From Tyto alba (taxonomy: Eukaryota; Chordata; Aves; Strigiformes; Tytonidae): 64,000 bases of DNA. The translations under genes were made by a program, and so were the position numbers. This document shows positions 25,682-39,600 of this stretch, one piece after another. Positions within the stretch are counted from its first letter, which is position 1; every line of letters starts with the position of its first letter. The stretch is taken from assembly GCF_018691265.1 (NCBI RefSeq), contig NW_024881327.1:28406464-28470463 (forward strand), read 5' to 3'. The notes beneath the pieces were generated by a model, which made no database searches, was not told where the DNA came from, and worked only from the letters and a program-made list of their open reading frames with translations.

Positions 25682-28600
25682 CCTAGTCATGGTCAAAGTC
25701 AAGGTGATGGCTTATTCACAGGTTTTTATGTCTAGTTCATTGGCAATTGTCACAATACTTAGACTGCTGAATAATAAACACATTGACCCAGCCTATTTTC
25801 TCAGAGCTCATAGAATACACTTGACACAAGCACTGATATTACTTCAGTATTTTAAAATTCCACATACCACTGATGTTTGCAATAGCATATCTATAATTGT
25901 AGAAGACAATTAGCTTTTCACTTCTTGAATGAAATATCTTGTGGAGATATTTGGCACTTTGTCTTTTAAAGTATCAACCCGCATTAGGCCAAGTCCATTT
26001 ACTCTGAAAACAATGTCATTCTGGTGGCATGCTTTACCACACATTCAGCTGTGATATGTCAGGGTTTCACAATTCTAATTAATTTTATGATTTATTTTCT
26101 ATCTACCTGAGACTGCAAGGGCATTTGTCTTTATTTTATTCAAGATAATACACATCTTATTTGGAACAATGAAGTAATCTCTGAAGGTAAAATATTGTTC
26201 CAACCTCTTCAAATTGAGTGAACATTAGCATCCATGAATATGTCCATTTATAAGACAATTTGCTGTGACTTACATCTACCCTGTCTCTTATGTTGACACA
26301 CTGAAGCTTATAGACAATCACCAAAACTACACACATCCACACAAAAATGTCTGAAGTAACAGGGGACTCTGGACTGGAATGTCATTGGTTAAAAATTGGG
26401 CTCTGAATGAAGAATTAGATCAAATCACAAATGAACAGTTGTTGCTGGTCAATAATAAACACAAACACTTTAAAGTCAAGAGATTCTGTATGACTCCAAT
26501 TGGAAGGCATTAAAATCTGAGTATGGAAATCAATGGGAAACAGCCCAGACACCTTAGTTTTTCTCATGATCCCTGCTTGAAAAGCTATACATTCTCCAAA
26601 TTGTAGGAGATGTGAGATGAGTAGAAGTCTCAGAAGGTGTAAAAGAATGGGAGAAAATTGTATGTTAGTAATATCACTGAATCTTCATCAGTGCATGAAG
26701 AATGAGACATTTTATACCAATGTTCCTATGTTTTTCTCATTCTCTTTGGTCTGTTATAGTGCTTCTTCACTTTTGAAAACAAACTATGCTTATAATGACT
26801 AGTTATTAGATGTAACCATTGCCATTTCCCAGTTCTACATTCAAATGACATTACTGCCCCGTGGCCAAGGAACTAAACTGGGATCACAGGATAAGAATAA
26901 CCATCTTGTATCATCACAACCATATTATTTTTCTCTGTTTACTCAGAAATTCCATGTAAAACTTTTGATCAAGAAAGTACATTATATCAAGCATATCACA
27001 CATCATCCTGATAATTATTAGTGCTATTTGACCAATGAAACACAAAGATGGAGGCTATAATTAAAGTGTGGTATGCTTTTGATGAGGCCTGTAACAGGTT
27101 GTAAGTTAAGGTTATATCCTTGATTTATTGGATGTCTGATTATAATGTAACCAAATCCATTTTAAAAATTGAGAAAGTAGTCAACTACACTATATGATAT
27201 AAAATGTTTTGGAAAAAAAAAATGAAAAATTGGAGTTTCATATATGAGAAGCCAGAGGTCTATCCAACAGAATCTAAAATATTTCTGCCTTTATTCCAAA
27301 GCAGAGGGACATGTTTCAGGCTACTGGTACTTTATTCAAGAAGTCCAAATGTTTTTGAGGAGAATCATGGACTCCAGGAACTTTGTAGCCACGGTAACAC
27401 AGAAGCAAGTTCTGACTCAAGAATCCAACTCTTTAGGACAGAACAACACAGCATAAATATGAAAAGTAGATGAAGAGAAAAAAAAAGATAATGGAAATAA
27501 CTTGCTCATGGATCAGATTATACCAAAAATAATTTTATATTGAATATTAAAATTTATTAAAGACTATCTAGGGAGTTACATATAATACCTCAAGTAATCT
27601 TTTTGTTTGTTTGGAATTTTTTTGTTTGTTTTGAAATAGTGCTTTATACCAATAATTAACAATAATTTCTCTGCTAACTTACCAATATATTCTACAGGAA
27701 ATAAAAATAGTTTCTTTAAAAGAGATATGCAAAGCTTAATCAGAGAATAAATTTATTGTTGAAAGCATTCATTATGATATGGTTGGTAGTTTTCTTTTTC
27801 TTTTCTTTTAAAGGAATTATGCCTTTGTAAACTTATTTTAGTCCATTCTATGACTGCTAAAAACATGAAGGAAAATATTACTTTCTTCTAAATGTAACGA
27901 ATAGGTTATAGATCAAATGTATTGCAGAAACTGTTTCTCATTGTCAACAGGTCTCACTATTTTCATGAAGTGGAAATTCTGTTGTTAATTTTTATTTTGC
28001 TTTTTTGTATTTTATATCTCTAGACTAACATCATCTTCTTGAAGCATTTCCAGACTGCTACTTTGGGCAGTGATATCTCTCATCCCTCCCCATCAGACAG
28101 TTTTACTCTTTCAAACACAAAGCAAGACTCTTTATAAGCAGGTTGTTTATAATCTATCCATACATTTTGCTGTGTTAATTATTCTTTGGGGTACATCATG
28201 TCTAGTGCATGTTTGATTCACTTCAGCTAAATGTCTCTGTTCCTTTCCAGAGAGACATGAAGTGTCTTTAAGCTGCTTACCTAAGATCAAAGTGACATAA
28301 TTGTAAACCTGTACAGACCTCCCTATTTTCAAGTGTCAGTTGAATTTTTTCTGTTAAATATGTCAAAAATAAAAACAAAAACCCCCTCAGATGGCAGCTT
28401 GAGGAAAACATGACTTCCAAAGATGGTGTTGAATTTGTCCTGTGTTTTTAAGGACAACTATCCAAACTTCCTGGCACACAAATGTGGAAAAATATTTTTC
28501 ATTAAACCGTATATCAAAAAAATTATGCTTTTATAGATACTCCTTTTTCTTTTTCTTACAGATCTTTACAGATTTATTTTGATAAGTACATGTCTTCTTT

Positions 28601-30897
28601 ACCTATATAATCAACAAATAAGACAGACTGTTGATTCTGCTACTGTTGTGAGCTTGTTTGCCACTGTGACAAACAGAGTATCTTGCTCCCTTTTTTGCTT
28701 TGCAACAAAAATTAAAGGAACTTTCCTCAAGGCAAGAGTTAGAAGTGCTTTTTCAACTCATTCGTGTATTCACTTGAGAGTTACCCTTCCTTGATTTTCC
28801 TTTATCTTTGGTTTTGGTTGTTTCTTTTCCCCTTCCACATCCCATTCTGTCCTGTTCATTCCTTTTTCCTGTTTCCCTTACAATTTCCAGGAAGTGCTGT
28901 GATGATACATCAAGCACTTGTATGGATTCCACTTTCCTCTCCCAAAATATAACCCAACCTGTCCATCAAATAATCAGACAAATCAGATGGTTTACTTTTC
29001 TTCTGAGTTCTCATAAGGGCTGATGCTATGTTATTGCTTACCTTCACTGGATCATCCACCAGCCTGAGATCAGCTAGAGAATTCAGTTCTCTCCTGTCTA
29101 CTTGATTCAGAATAACTTCTGTACAAAAAAGGCTTTCCACCTAAACTTTAGATTTCTGGAGAGTTGTGTCATTTTTCTGTCCAATGCTTTTTCTGAAAGC
29201 TGTCTAATCAATCAGGGGTTTTTATTCTCTGTGGGTTCTGAAGCAGTGTGTATTTTGGACATAGTGATTTTTAATCTGTGCAGATGGAATCATTGCTTCA
29301 GATGTGTGTGTTTATAAATAAAGCTGAAAAAAGAAACAATAATACCCTTTTGGAATAGGGCTCATTAGCATTTTGATGGCTTCTTTATCCTGGGAATAGC
29401 CTTTTGCTTTTGGCCTGTTCCTACTATTCTCCACCCTGAATCTGTCATCTTTCTCTAATAATTAGATTTTATACAAGCAATCAAGGCGTAGATTGTCAAG
29501 GCAAAAAAATAGTAAAAATGAATTATACCATGTTCTCCCTGAAGATAAGAATAGTGTATATTTGCTTTATAAATCATGTTTTTAATATGTAAATTACCAG
29601 AAACATGAGATTGTGAAGGGTGTATGAAAAGCTCTAATATTTCAATTTTTTTAAAGCAGTAAGTAATTTCCTATAGGAATAATACTAGTGATATTTGAGG
29701 GGGTGGGTGGGGAAAATTTATTTGGCTACGTAAAATAAAAATGAATAGCAATGCTTTATGACAGCTGTTAGACTTTTAAATGAGTAAGAGGAAGTATTCA
29801 CCAAACCACCACCATGATAGGACTGCAACAAAATAAATATTAAATACTCTTAGATTCCTGATTCCAAGTATGTGATACATGGCTTTCAAAGCAATACTGA
29901 ATCTATGGCATTAATGGAATTGATGCAATGATATTCTAACAATATTCCTGTTAGTATATAAATTAATCATGATAGTAGACATTTACTCACTCTTATTCAA
30001 TATCTCTAGAAGTAGTGGCCAATGTTAAGTAGTATTGCCTATCATTATTCTATTTTATTCAGTCCAGTAAAAAAATATTTTAAAGGATAACTTTAGACTT
30101 CCATGTGTCATCCTTTAATAAAGAAGCTATTCTTAGCTTAACTGTTTAACATAGGTTAGCGGGTGTTTGAGGCAAAATAAGTAGGCCAGAATAAAGTGTT
30201 TTCAAACAGAAGTCGGGAATTCCAAAATCACATCACATTTAGAAAAGGCACAATCTTAGGAGGAACATTACTAGAAGGAACAATATTCAACCTCAAACAG
30301 TTTTTAAGGTTCTAAATGCAGCTACTCTGACACAGTGGATAGAAAGCTTCTGAGTCTTCCTTTGTAGAATATTCCATATGATTTTCAGTAACAGATGTCA
30401 CTCTGCAGGACATAGAAATAGCTAAAGCAGTAAAAAAGCAGCATAATTCACAGAACTTCGGAGCGCTACTCTCATACCTTTTCTCTGAATTTACTGATTC
30501 CTCAGACTCTCAAGTCTTGTGGACAGAGTAAAATAGATTTCCACAACAAACTAAGGAAACAAATAAATATATTCTAGGAACTGGAACTCTGGTTTTCAGA
30601 TCTCAGGGCTACTATTTATCTCTGTTACAACTCCAGGCAAGCAGATGTGTCTTACAGAGCTTTGAGGAGTGGGGGAAGCCAAGGGAGATGGTGAAATACT
30701 GTTTTTTAATACCTTACTAGTCCTTCTTGATAAAGTTATTGATCGACTTTGTTTGGTGCCTCAAAGCTGTGCTGTATCACTTCAGACTGTTTTTCTCCTA
30801 ACAGAAGACAGTGATTATGCTTACCCATGTTTTTCTTTCTTCTGTTAATTAACACAGCATCATTTTTCTTTTTCACATCCATCATAGCCAATATTGC
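25682..30897. other. Unique AT-rich sequence, no gene seen
   Basis: No exon, RNA gene or transposon could be supported. Open frames reach about 90 codons (near 27204-27473) without any recognisable domain. A T-rich stretch lies near 27600-27640. Confidence 0.5.
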
Positions 30898-31270
30898 TGT
30901 CCCACAAACAAGGCTCATTACCCAGTGTGCAAAATCCAATCTTACACACAGAGCCGAGATATCAGTTTATTCCATATTTGCACAAAGAGGGGTGCTAGGT
31001 GGTAATTCCACAAAGCCAGCACACCGCACAAAAGAACTTCAAGGTATTTATATACTTCAGACTACACAAATACATATTTACCATAATGTACATTGCTTAC
31101 TTTCTCATCACTTTATCCCTCATTGGTTAATAACATTCTTCGTCTTAAAGGTAGTGGTTTTTTCTGCACAAGTTCAAAGGGTAAGGGTCTTTATTCAGGC
31201 AGGGGTCTTTGAAGCAGTGGGTGTAATTTTTATTATTATAATGAGGATAGTTCCCCAAAGAAAACTCTAA
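30898..31270 (-). mobile_element. Candidate LTR of a second ERV family (decayed)
   Basis: Read on the minus strand the interval has, in order, a CCAAT box (reverse complement at 31122-31126), a TATA box TATATAAATACC (31043-31055), an AATAAA signal (30966-30971), a GATATCTCGGCTCTGTG-like stretch, and an end in TGTTTGTGGGACA at 30898. The TATA to AATAAA spacing of about 80 bases and the CA end fit a retroviral U3-R-U5 layout. This element does not resemble the LTR of 1707-2778. The U3 start was not found, so the right border is approximate. The bases beyond the U5 end do not look like a primer-binding site. A 147-codon open frame crossing this region on the plus strand has no domain and is not called as a gene. 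A chance arrangement of AT-rich signals cannot be excluded. Confidence 0.5.
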
Positions 31271-33759
31271 TCTCTAATTAAAGTGATTTACAGTAAACAA
31301 TTTTTAATGAGCTTCCATGTTCCAGGATGTTTCTCTTCTTTGAGGACAGTAGCTCCTGATTAGAAGTTCCTTAGTAATTATTGTTGATGGTTTAAAGAAC
31401 AAAATACATTCTATCTGTCCTTGTATTTGATGAGAAACATTTGTATGGACTATAATATGTCCTACATAAACCTATACTTGGTGAGAAACATTTGTTCCGG
31501 CTACAGTATCACTTTGCTAAGGTAAACACTTAGATGCAACAGATTAGCAACTGAAACTCTAAACAATGAGGAAAAATAACTGAAAAAGGATTAAAACCTC
31601 CAGAAATATCCAGAGAGGATTAGCCATGGAATATTTTTCTAACATTATCTAACAAAAATATTTTTAACCAATCTTGATGGCACATTTTGTTACCTGATTT
31701 CAATGTTTTTACACCAAAAATAAAACAATAAAACAAACAATAAAACAAAAAAAAAGACACCCCAGTTCATGATTTTTCATGATTTTATGCCAGTATCTGA
31801 GAAAAATATTTTGTCCAAAAATTCCTCTTAACTCTAATTCTAAGTCCTTCTCTGCTCATCCTTTTTGCCTTGGAAAGCATGCATGAAGTCTGCACAGACA
31901 CGTGTGGAACATATATCTGAGTCTCTGTCTTCTGTCTAGTTCTTGGGCTCTCTGTCACTGTGGGCCACAGTCTGACCAGGATAGGCTATACAACTTCAAA
32001 ACGCACTCTTTATCTTCTGAGAAAAAATATATGTAGCAGACTGTATGAAAAACATACATGAACTATGGCAATATATTCAACATTGCCAAAAAAAAACAAC
32101 ATGCAGCAAACAAGCTCCATGCATTGGAAAGGGTGAGAGAAGAGAGACAACAGTGAGCAGCTGAAATGAATAACTGCTGGAAGAGCAGGGATTACAGCAG
32201 TCAGGGGGCCTGAACGGGTTAGCAAAGAGCCAGAAGGCACAGAAGCCCTGTCTTGCCATGAGGATTTGCATTAATCTGCAGTGACTATTATTCAAATGAC
32301 TAGTCTGTGAGTACAGAATGATGATATATGGCTTTCTACCACGTGACTATTCATTTGTGATTACTGTAGTATGTAATGCATGCAACTGCACAGAGTTTAG
32401 TCACAGGTCCTTTTTCACGGGGTACAGTCCCAATACAAACCAAAACATTTTCCAGATGCATAAAACATCTGAAAGGATCAGTAAAGTTTATGTGTTGTAC
32501 CATGCCTAAATTATTTATTAATGGAAAAATTAAAGTCCAAAGAAACTAACAGAAACATTAGAATTACTTAAAAAGTTATTTAGAGAATTGAAAGAATAGC
32601 TGTCAAGCCACCCAATAAATTAGTTCTCCTCCAGTTCCCATACCTTATTTCCAATAATTAAAAGACTTAACTGTTTATACACATTCTTTGTTTGTTATTT
32701 AATTTCAATACATTCTTCAGTCTTCAGGCAAACATGTTCTTAACAAAGCAGTTTCGTATGTACTTCAGTCTGTTTGACTACGCAGACAGAAAGGGTAGAA
32801 TGCAAAATGAGTTTTACTTTCTATCATCTTGTGGACCATATTTTACCCTTGTGTATTCAGTGTGCTAGGCAATAATAATAAATATTCAGTTTGTGTGTTG
32901 TTTTTCTGTGGTTTTTGTTTGGTTTTGATCTTGCTTTTTTTCCAAAAGAGAAGCAGCATTGCTCTGCATTTATTGTTGGTTTTAAAAGTGATGAATGGAA
33001 TGCTTTCATTTTTCTTTTAAAAAGTAGGATTGTGCATCAACACTTGCATCTATGAAGGCTGAAATGCAGACCAGGTAAAAGGGCTGATAACTGCACAAGA
33101 GTCCCCTGGGAACTGCTGGCATGCCTTCGGGCGGTTCAGCACAGATCTTTTTCCTATTCAGGCAGCTCATATTCAGGAACTGATGCTCTAGCCATACCCT
33201 CTGTGGAAAAAGCATAAAAGTCCCATTGGTCCTATCTCTACACTATCTCTGATTTCTTCCTACTGCTGGCATTGAATTCCAATTGTTCTACCCCTTGCCT
33301 GGCTCTGTGATAATTGATTCTGGGGAGTCTCTCTAGCATTTTTCTACAGTTCAACATTTTCTGAATTTCTGAAAGGGCTGATCAGCATCTTGTTCAGCCA
33401 AAAATCTTAATGGTGTTAAGAGATGCAATTCTTCTCTTGCAAAATTATTTCCTAGAGTTTGAGGCAGACAGTTGAGACCAGTGAAATGCAAAACTAATGA
33501 GACAGATGCCTTGGTGGATCTCCTACACAAAGTTATCCCATTATGACTGAGAGAAGTCAAAAAATGGGAAGATACCACTGAAATATCCATCACTAGCCAC
33601 TGCCTTCTCTGTCCATGGGACAAAACTAGTCAGGACTTAAGGATGTAAATACTTTGTTGAACATGGCACAGTTCAGAACATCAGAACTCTTAAAAGAAAA
33701 GCAATAAAATTAGGATTCATTAGTTTTCAGACCAGGAGTTAGGTTTATGTCAAATGTCA
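31271..33759. other. Unique AT-rich sequence, no gene seen
   Basis: No gene or recognisable transposon. It contains an (AAAACAAT)-like simple repeat at 31716-31755. Part of 31271-31560 might still belong to the U3 of the candidate LTR to its left. Confidence 0.5.
31716..31755. repeat. (TAAAACAA)n simple repeat
   Basis: An imperfect A-rich repeat of ATAAAACAA-type units, ending in an A-run. Confidence 0.7.
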
Positions 33760-36653
33760 CCTAACAAAGTGATGATGCTCTCACCATTGCAACCAACTGG
33801 GGAATAAGCCAGGCCAACCACAGCAGCAACAAATATTCCTTAGCTGCCTCCCAAGACGTGAACCAGAAGACCAGCCACCTCAAGTGTATGTATACCAGTG
33901 TACACAGCCTGGGGAGCAAACAGGAGGAACTGGAGCTCCACACCCAGTCAGAAAGTTACGATATCATAGGAACAAGTGAACCATTGTAGGACAACTCACA
34001 TGACTGGAGGATCACAATGGATGCATATAGGCTGTTTCATAAAGACAGGCAAGGAAGAAGAGGAGGAGGAGTCACATGCTACGTTAAGGAGAACCTTGAA
34101 TATGTAGAAGTCAAATAAGGTGATTGTGGAGTCCCTATGGAATGCCTCTGGATCAAGATCAGAGGGGTCATCTCTAAGGGCGATCTTACAGTAGGCATCT
34201 ACCACCAACCTCCAAACCAAGATGGTAAGGCCAACAAAGCAACATTTGGTTCACTTAAGCAAGCTTCAGGTCAACAGAACTTGGTTCTTATGGGTGACTT
34301 CAACTACCCAGACGTTTGCTGGAAGAACCATACAGCAGCTCACATGTCATCCATCAAGTTCCTAGAATGCTCAGAGGACTGCTTCCTCATACAAATGTTA
34401 GATGTGCCAACCAGGAATGAGGCACTGCTGGATTATCTGCTCACAAACCAAAAAAACCCTGCTTTGTAATACCTTGTTCAGCAATAGCCTTGGCTCCAGT
34501 GATCATAATATTATGGAGCTTGGGGTCCTGCCGAGCATGGTGAAGGTTAGTACTAAGAAAAAGGTTTTCGATTTCAGAAGATCAAACCTCAGCTCGCTCA
34601 GAGATCAGCTGGGAGGGATTCTGTGGGAAGCTTCCATGGAGGATAAAGGAGATAGTGAGTGCTGGGAGTTGCTTTCAAGAAGGCTTTCCTGGAAGCACAA
34701 AACAAGATCATCCCCTTTAAAGGTAAGGGAAGTAGGCGGAGCAAGAGATGCCCTTGGCTTAACTGTAAGCTTCTGAGTCTGCTCAAAACAAAAGGAGAAG
34801 TGTACCAGAGATGGAAAAGCAGAGAAATACCCAATGAGAACTACAAGGGCATTGCCAGGGTGTACAGAGATGCAGTTAGAAAAGCAAAAGCTCAGCTCAA
34901 ATTGAAATTGGGCAGAGATGTCAGAAACTGCAAAAGAAATTTCTTCATTGTCCTGGTGTTAAAAAAGAGAGGTGAATTAGTCAACAGCAATGCTGAAAGG
35001 GCAGAGGCTTTCTTCACTTCTGTCTTTAGCAGCATTCTTGGGCCCCAGGCCTTGGGAAAAAAAATCCAGGTTGATGCAAACACAAACCCATGGTCAGTAG
35101 AGGAAGAGTTGGTATGTGAACTATTACAGGAGCTTGACCCCTACAAATCAATGGGCCCTGACGTTATCCACCCAAGGGTGTTAAGGGAACTGGCTGATCT
35201 TGTTGTGAGGCCACTCTCCATAATCTTTGAGGCGTTGTGGAGATCAAGGGATGTCCCAGAAGACTGGAAGAAGGCTAATGTCAACCCCATCTACAGGAAG
35301 ATCTTAATGGAGGATCCAAGAAATTATAGGCCCATCAGTCTTACTTCAGTCCCTGGGAAAGTTATTGAATTAAACCTCCTCAGGACTGAAGCACGTGATT
35401 GGGAAAAGCTAGCACGGATTCACCAAGGGCAAATCATGCTTTACAAACCTGATTACCTTCTATGACAAAATAACCTACTTGGTTGATGTGGAGCAAGTGG
35501 TGGATATTGTCTACCTGGATTTCTCCAAGTCTTTCGATATGGTTCCCCACTGCCTCACCCTATAGAAACTGGTGCTTTACGGTCTAGACAAGTGGTCTGT
35601 GTGGTGGGTGGGGAACTGGCTGACAGGCTGCACTCAGAGGGTGCTGGTAAATAGCTCCTTTTCAAACCAGCAACTGGTCACAGATGGGGTTCCCCAGGGA
35701 CTGATATTGTGCCCAGTGCTGTTTAATGTCTACATAAGTGATCTGGATGATGGGATCAAGTGTACCCTGATGAAGTTTGCCAATGATATCGAACTGAGTG
35801 GGGAAGTAAACACTTTGGCAGAGAGAGACATCCTGCAGGAAGACCTGGAAAAGCTGGAAGAGTGGGATAACCAAGAACCTTATGAAGTTCAGCAAGGATA
35901 AATATAATGTCTTGCACCTGGGAAAACATAATCCAGGAGTGCAGCAAAGGCTGGCATCTACTTGACTGGGGAGCACCTCTGTGGAAAGAGATTTAGGGGT
36001 TCTGGCCGAAAGGCAGCTCAATATGCGTGAACTGTGTGCTGCAGCAGCAAAGAAAACCAACAGGATCCTGGTTTGCATCAAGGGCATCACCAGCAGAGAT
36101 AAAAAAGGCATTATCCCACTCTACTCAGCGCTTGTCAGGCCACACCCTGAATACTGTGTTCATTTTTAGTTCCTGCTATATAAAAACAGATGTGGACAGG
36201 CTGGAGAACATCCAGAGGAGGGCCACAAATATGATCAAAGGACTGGGGAGCCTGGCTATGAGGAAAGGCTGGGAGAATTGGCTTTGTTAAGCCTTGAGAA
36301 AAGAAGGCTTAGGGGAGACCTTAGTGCCATGTTCCAGTATTTAAAGGGTGGCTACAAAGAAGATGGAGACTCCCTTTTTACAAGGAGTCACATGGAAAAG
36401 ACAAGAGTAATGGGTACAAGTTACTCCTGGGGAGATTCCAACTGGACACAAGAGGAAGATTTTTCACAATGAGAACCATCAGCCACTGGAATGATCTCCC
36501 CAGGGAAGTGGTAGATTTCCCGATATTGGGCACTTTTAAGATTCAGCTGGACAGGGTGCTGGGCCATCTTGTCTAGACCGTGCTTTTGCTGAGAAAGGTT
36601 GGACCAGATGATCCTTGAGGTCCCTTCCAACCTGGTATTCTATGATTCTATGA
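33760..36653 (+). mobile_element. CR1 LINE retrotransposon, 5'-truncated (copy B)
   Basis: The longest CR1 in the window, about 2.9 kb against roughly 4.5 kb for a full-length element. It holds the end of the 5' region, the whole ORF2 span (endonuclease then reverse transcriptase) and the short 3' untranslated region. It ends in GACCAGATGATCCTTGAGG, CCCTTCCAACCTGGT and the tail ATTCTATGATTCTATGA (to 36653). CR1 copies itself by nicking target DNA and reverse-transcribing its own RNA at the nick. The tail and the lack of a poly(A) run are typical of this family. The left border is approximate because homology fades. Several stops and frameshifts show that it is a fossil. Confidence 0.9.
33879..36560 (+). 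pseudogene. CR1 ORF2 remnant: endonuclease and reverse transcriptase
   Basis: An apurinic-type endonuclease domain comes first. Its core motif GDFN lies at 34293-34304 and its C-terminal SDH motif at 34498-34506, the latter in a different frame after a slip near the A-run at 34450. The reverse transcriptase follows. It keeps the RDVPEDWKKANVNPIYRK region (near 35250), YLDFSKSFD (near 35515), GVPQG (near 35690) and then the catalytic box at 35776-35787. That box reads FAND where active CR1 enzymes have FADD, so the first catalytic aspartate is replaced by asparagine. In-frame stops are seen at 33987, 34116 and 35563, and another replaces a tryptophan near 36166. At least five frame changes occur between 34450 and 36480. 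The C-terminal region ([25 protein letters not shown]) is still readable. The protein cannot be made. Confidence 0.88.
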
Positions 36654-39600
36654 AAATCTACAGAAAATGTATTTGTTCTTTGTGCAGGATGTACAACTGA
36701 GTTCCACACCCAAATAGAGCTGATTTAGGTGATAAATTGTGAAATTTGTTATACTGTTTTCACAAAGTGCAATTTGTGCATTTTTCACTTTTATCTCAGG
36801 GAATATTAAAACTCTTGAGGGAGCCATGGCTTTATTCATACAGTCTGTTGAAGATGTAGGAAAGCTTAGTGTAAAAGTGTTACAAAAAAGTATGTTCTTA
36901 AGGTAGCAGGTGTTCTGAGTACTAAATTTATTATGCGATTTTTATTTGAATTAGACTGCAACATGGTGAAATACAGGTGTTACAGGTGTTTCCTGAATGT
37001 TGCACTGAAGTGTGCTGAGAAATTTAAGGAGCTGAACCATGTTAAATTCCGCTCAAAATCAGAATTAGTCCAAAAGCCTTCAAAATCATATTTATTTTTA
37101 ATTTTTGAAGCTTTACTGTATGTTGGTTAGTTACTTAGACAGATTTCATTCTGCATTCTTAGACTGCATAAAGTTGGTACCAGTCATTTGAAGATGTTAC
37201 AGGTTCTATTTCAGTACTTACTTACACTGGAATCTTCCCACACTGAGAAATGTGTTTCATATTTTCCTTTTTATTTCATACCCTCCCACACAAGTTCTTG
37301 TTATTGTAATCTTCTGCAGGAAAAGAATATAATTAATGTAATCACCCAGAAAGGATCAGTAGAAGGTAATGGAAGCTTTCCTGCCCAAGCACTGGAAAGT
37401 GAGAAAAGACATCTTGTTCCTCCGTCTTGAAGCTACTAGGCCAATAGTCATATAGACAGTGGGGCAGCCACTAAACAACAAAAATGGTGTTGCATATAAT
37501 TAATACATTTTTGTGCCTATTAAGTACCATGTTCTGTGTTTCTTCAGTAAACATCTGGTTTTTACTTGGACATTTAGTCAGATGTATAGCATTTTTTCAA
37601 TGTGCAATTACAACTTGATGTGAAAATAAAAAAAAAAAATCCAGATGATTAAATAGAACCAAGCTGTAACATTTGATGCTTTTGAAATATGAACATCATC
37701 TGTCACTGTATAAAAAAACTGTTGTGAGAAGATGTGGTCTCATCAGACTGTATGCTCTGAATAAACATACAGGATTTGAAGTGTAAGAAAAGAGACCTAG
37801 CACAATTAAAAATTATCTTTTGTTCATAGGAAGATCGTAGTGAAGTAAAATAGAAACACACATTAAATAATCTCTACCACTGATGATAAGCAGGATATGA
37901 TTCTGTGTTTTTCATTGAAGGATAGATTTCTGCCAATACAGGCAAAAAAATCCCATCAATCTATCCCAGCAGATTATTACCCCTTGAAAACTAGCTATTC
38001 TTACAAATGCACTTTATAACTTCTAAGCATTTTGCAATGGTGTTTGCTGTGGATTTGATTAGACAGTCTTTCTGTGCACTGAGTTCTTACTCCATACAGA
38101 AGGGTTTTAAACTTGATGTCTTATAGAAGTGCACATACTTTGAGTATTGAAGGAAACAGGTAAATGGTTTCCTATGAATGATTTTGTTCCTCTTATAAAT
38201 GTCTACATGATTTAGGTAACTATTTTGATTATATAACATTGATTATATACATATTAGAATACAGTTTCATAAATTGAATATTATTTTGTTTAATGTTCTC
38301 ACAGCTTTTTTTTTTTCCTGGTTATTTTTTTCAGAATTCCTGAGTAAAAACCAATAATGAATGCAATAAGGAAAGACATAATCCTAAAGATTCAGAGATG
38401 GATAAACAATGAACAGTGGGTGAAGAAGGACCTAAGGCTCAATTTAAGTCTTCACATAGGCGGCAGGTGAGGCTGGCACTGATCCAATTCATGGAGGCAA
38501 TGGGAAAGACAACAAAATTCTGGGATACTAATAAGCATTAAGAGGAACATAGCTCTTTCATGAAAGCTACTGATTTAGGAGACAAGTGTACACAGATCAC
38601 ATGTTGGATATGCTAGAAAAATAAGATCTTAACTGTAAATAGATCTTGGCAAATTTGGATGTAAAAACTGATATGGTGGATAATGATCTACCTCTTCCTA
38701 AGGACTGCCACATGCTTTCACCACCTTTAGCTATCTCCTCCTGGCTCACTGAGGTAACTGAAAAATAAATGCAGCCTTTTCTCTTCCCAGTTTCATTGAG
38801 AGACTATCTTCTACAGTTTCTACGTGACAACAAATCACCATTTTTGTTACAGCCTTTATTCTTGCTCTCTTTGCTCTCAAAAATTTTACTGATTTGAGTA
38901 AGGTTTGCCTTGAGTCAGTAAAAAAGCAAGATTTTATTAATGTGTTTTGTTAATCAAGATGGAACTGCGATCATTTTCATTTCAAGTAGATGGAGGAGTT
39001 TCAATAGTAATCTTCAGAAACTCAGGGTTTACTGGAAAACTAACCTCTGAATGCTTTAGGCAGCTGACTGGGAATCTGCAGGCAGTGTAGGAATACCTGC
39101 CTCAGAGAACTGAGATTGAAAACTTCTGAATCCAACAGAGCACATAATCAAAGGCAGGTGTTTCACACCTTGGACACCTGGTTGAAGGCAGAGCAAACTC
39201 TTCTGAAAGTTGATTTGACGCTCAGGACCCAAGAAGCTCTGGTTTTATTTCCAAGGGACGGGCGTGTTGAGAATTGTGACGGTAATCACAATTCTTTTGT
39301 TCTGTTGCAAAACAGGCACAAAATTTGAAACTTCAGAAGTGGATGCAAAATGGAATTGCCATCCTCTGACCAGCTCCAACTGTTCAGCATTTCTCACCTG
39401 ATGGGCAGAGTTGGGACAGGAGGCTGTGGAACATAGCCTGCACCTTACTCATTCTGTCCTACAGAGGCCTATTGCTACCTACCTCTCAGGAGAGAACTGA
39501 CTATATACCAGTAGCATAGAATACATGAAAATAAAATTGCATACTTCAAACATGAACTAAGAAAATGACACCCAAGTGTGAAGACAGTAGTCATTCTCAA

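Noticed and set aside
30827..31270. 147-codon open frame, plus strand
   Set aside because: It starts with a phenylalanine-rich run from a T-rich stretch, then crosses the candidate LTR on the wrong strand. No domain or conserved motif.
34137..35465. Open frames in CR1 copy B considered as a working retrotransposon protein
   Set aside because: The endonuclease and reverse-transcriptase segments lie in different frames with stops between them, and the catalytic box is altered, so these are parts of one pseudogene.
35662..36111. 149-codon open frame, minus strand
   Set aside because: It is the antisense shadow of the CR1 reverse-transcriptase region.
38340..38700. Old LINE remnant
   Set aside because: The texture suggested transposon origin, but no motif of CR1 or any other family could be read in any frame, so it is left as unassigned.
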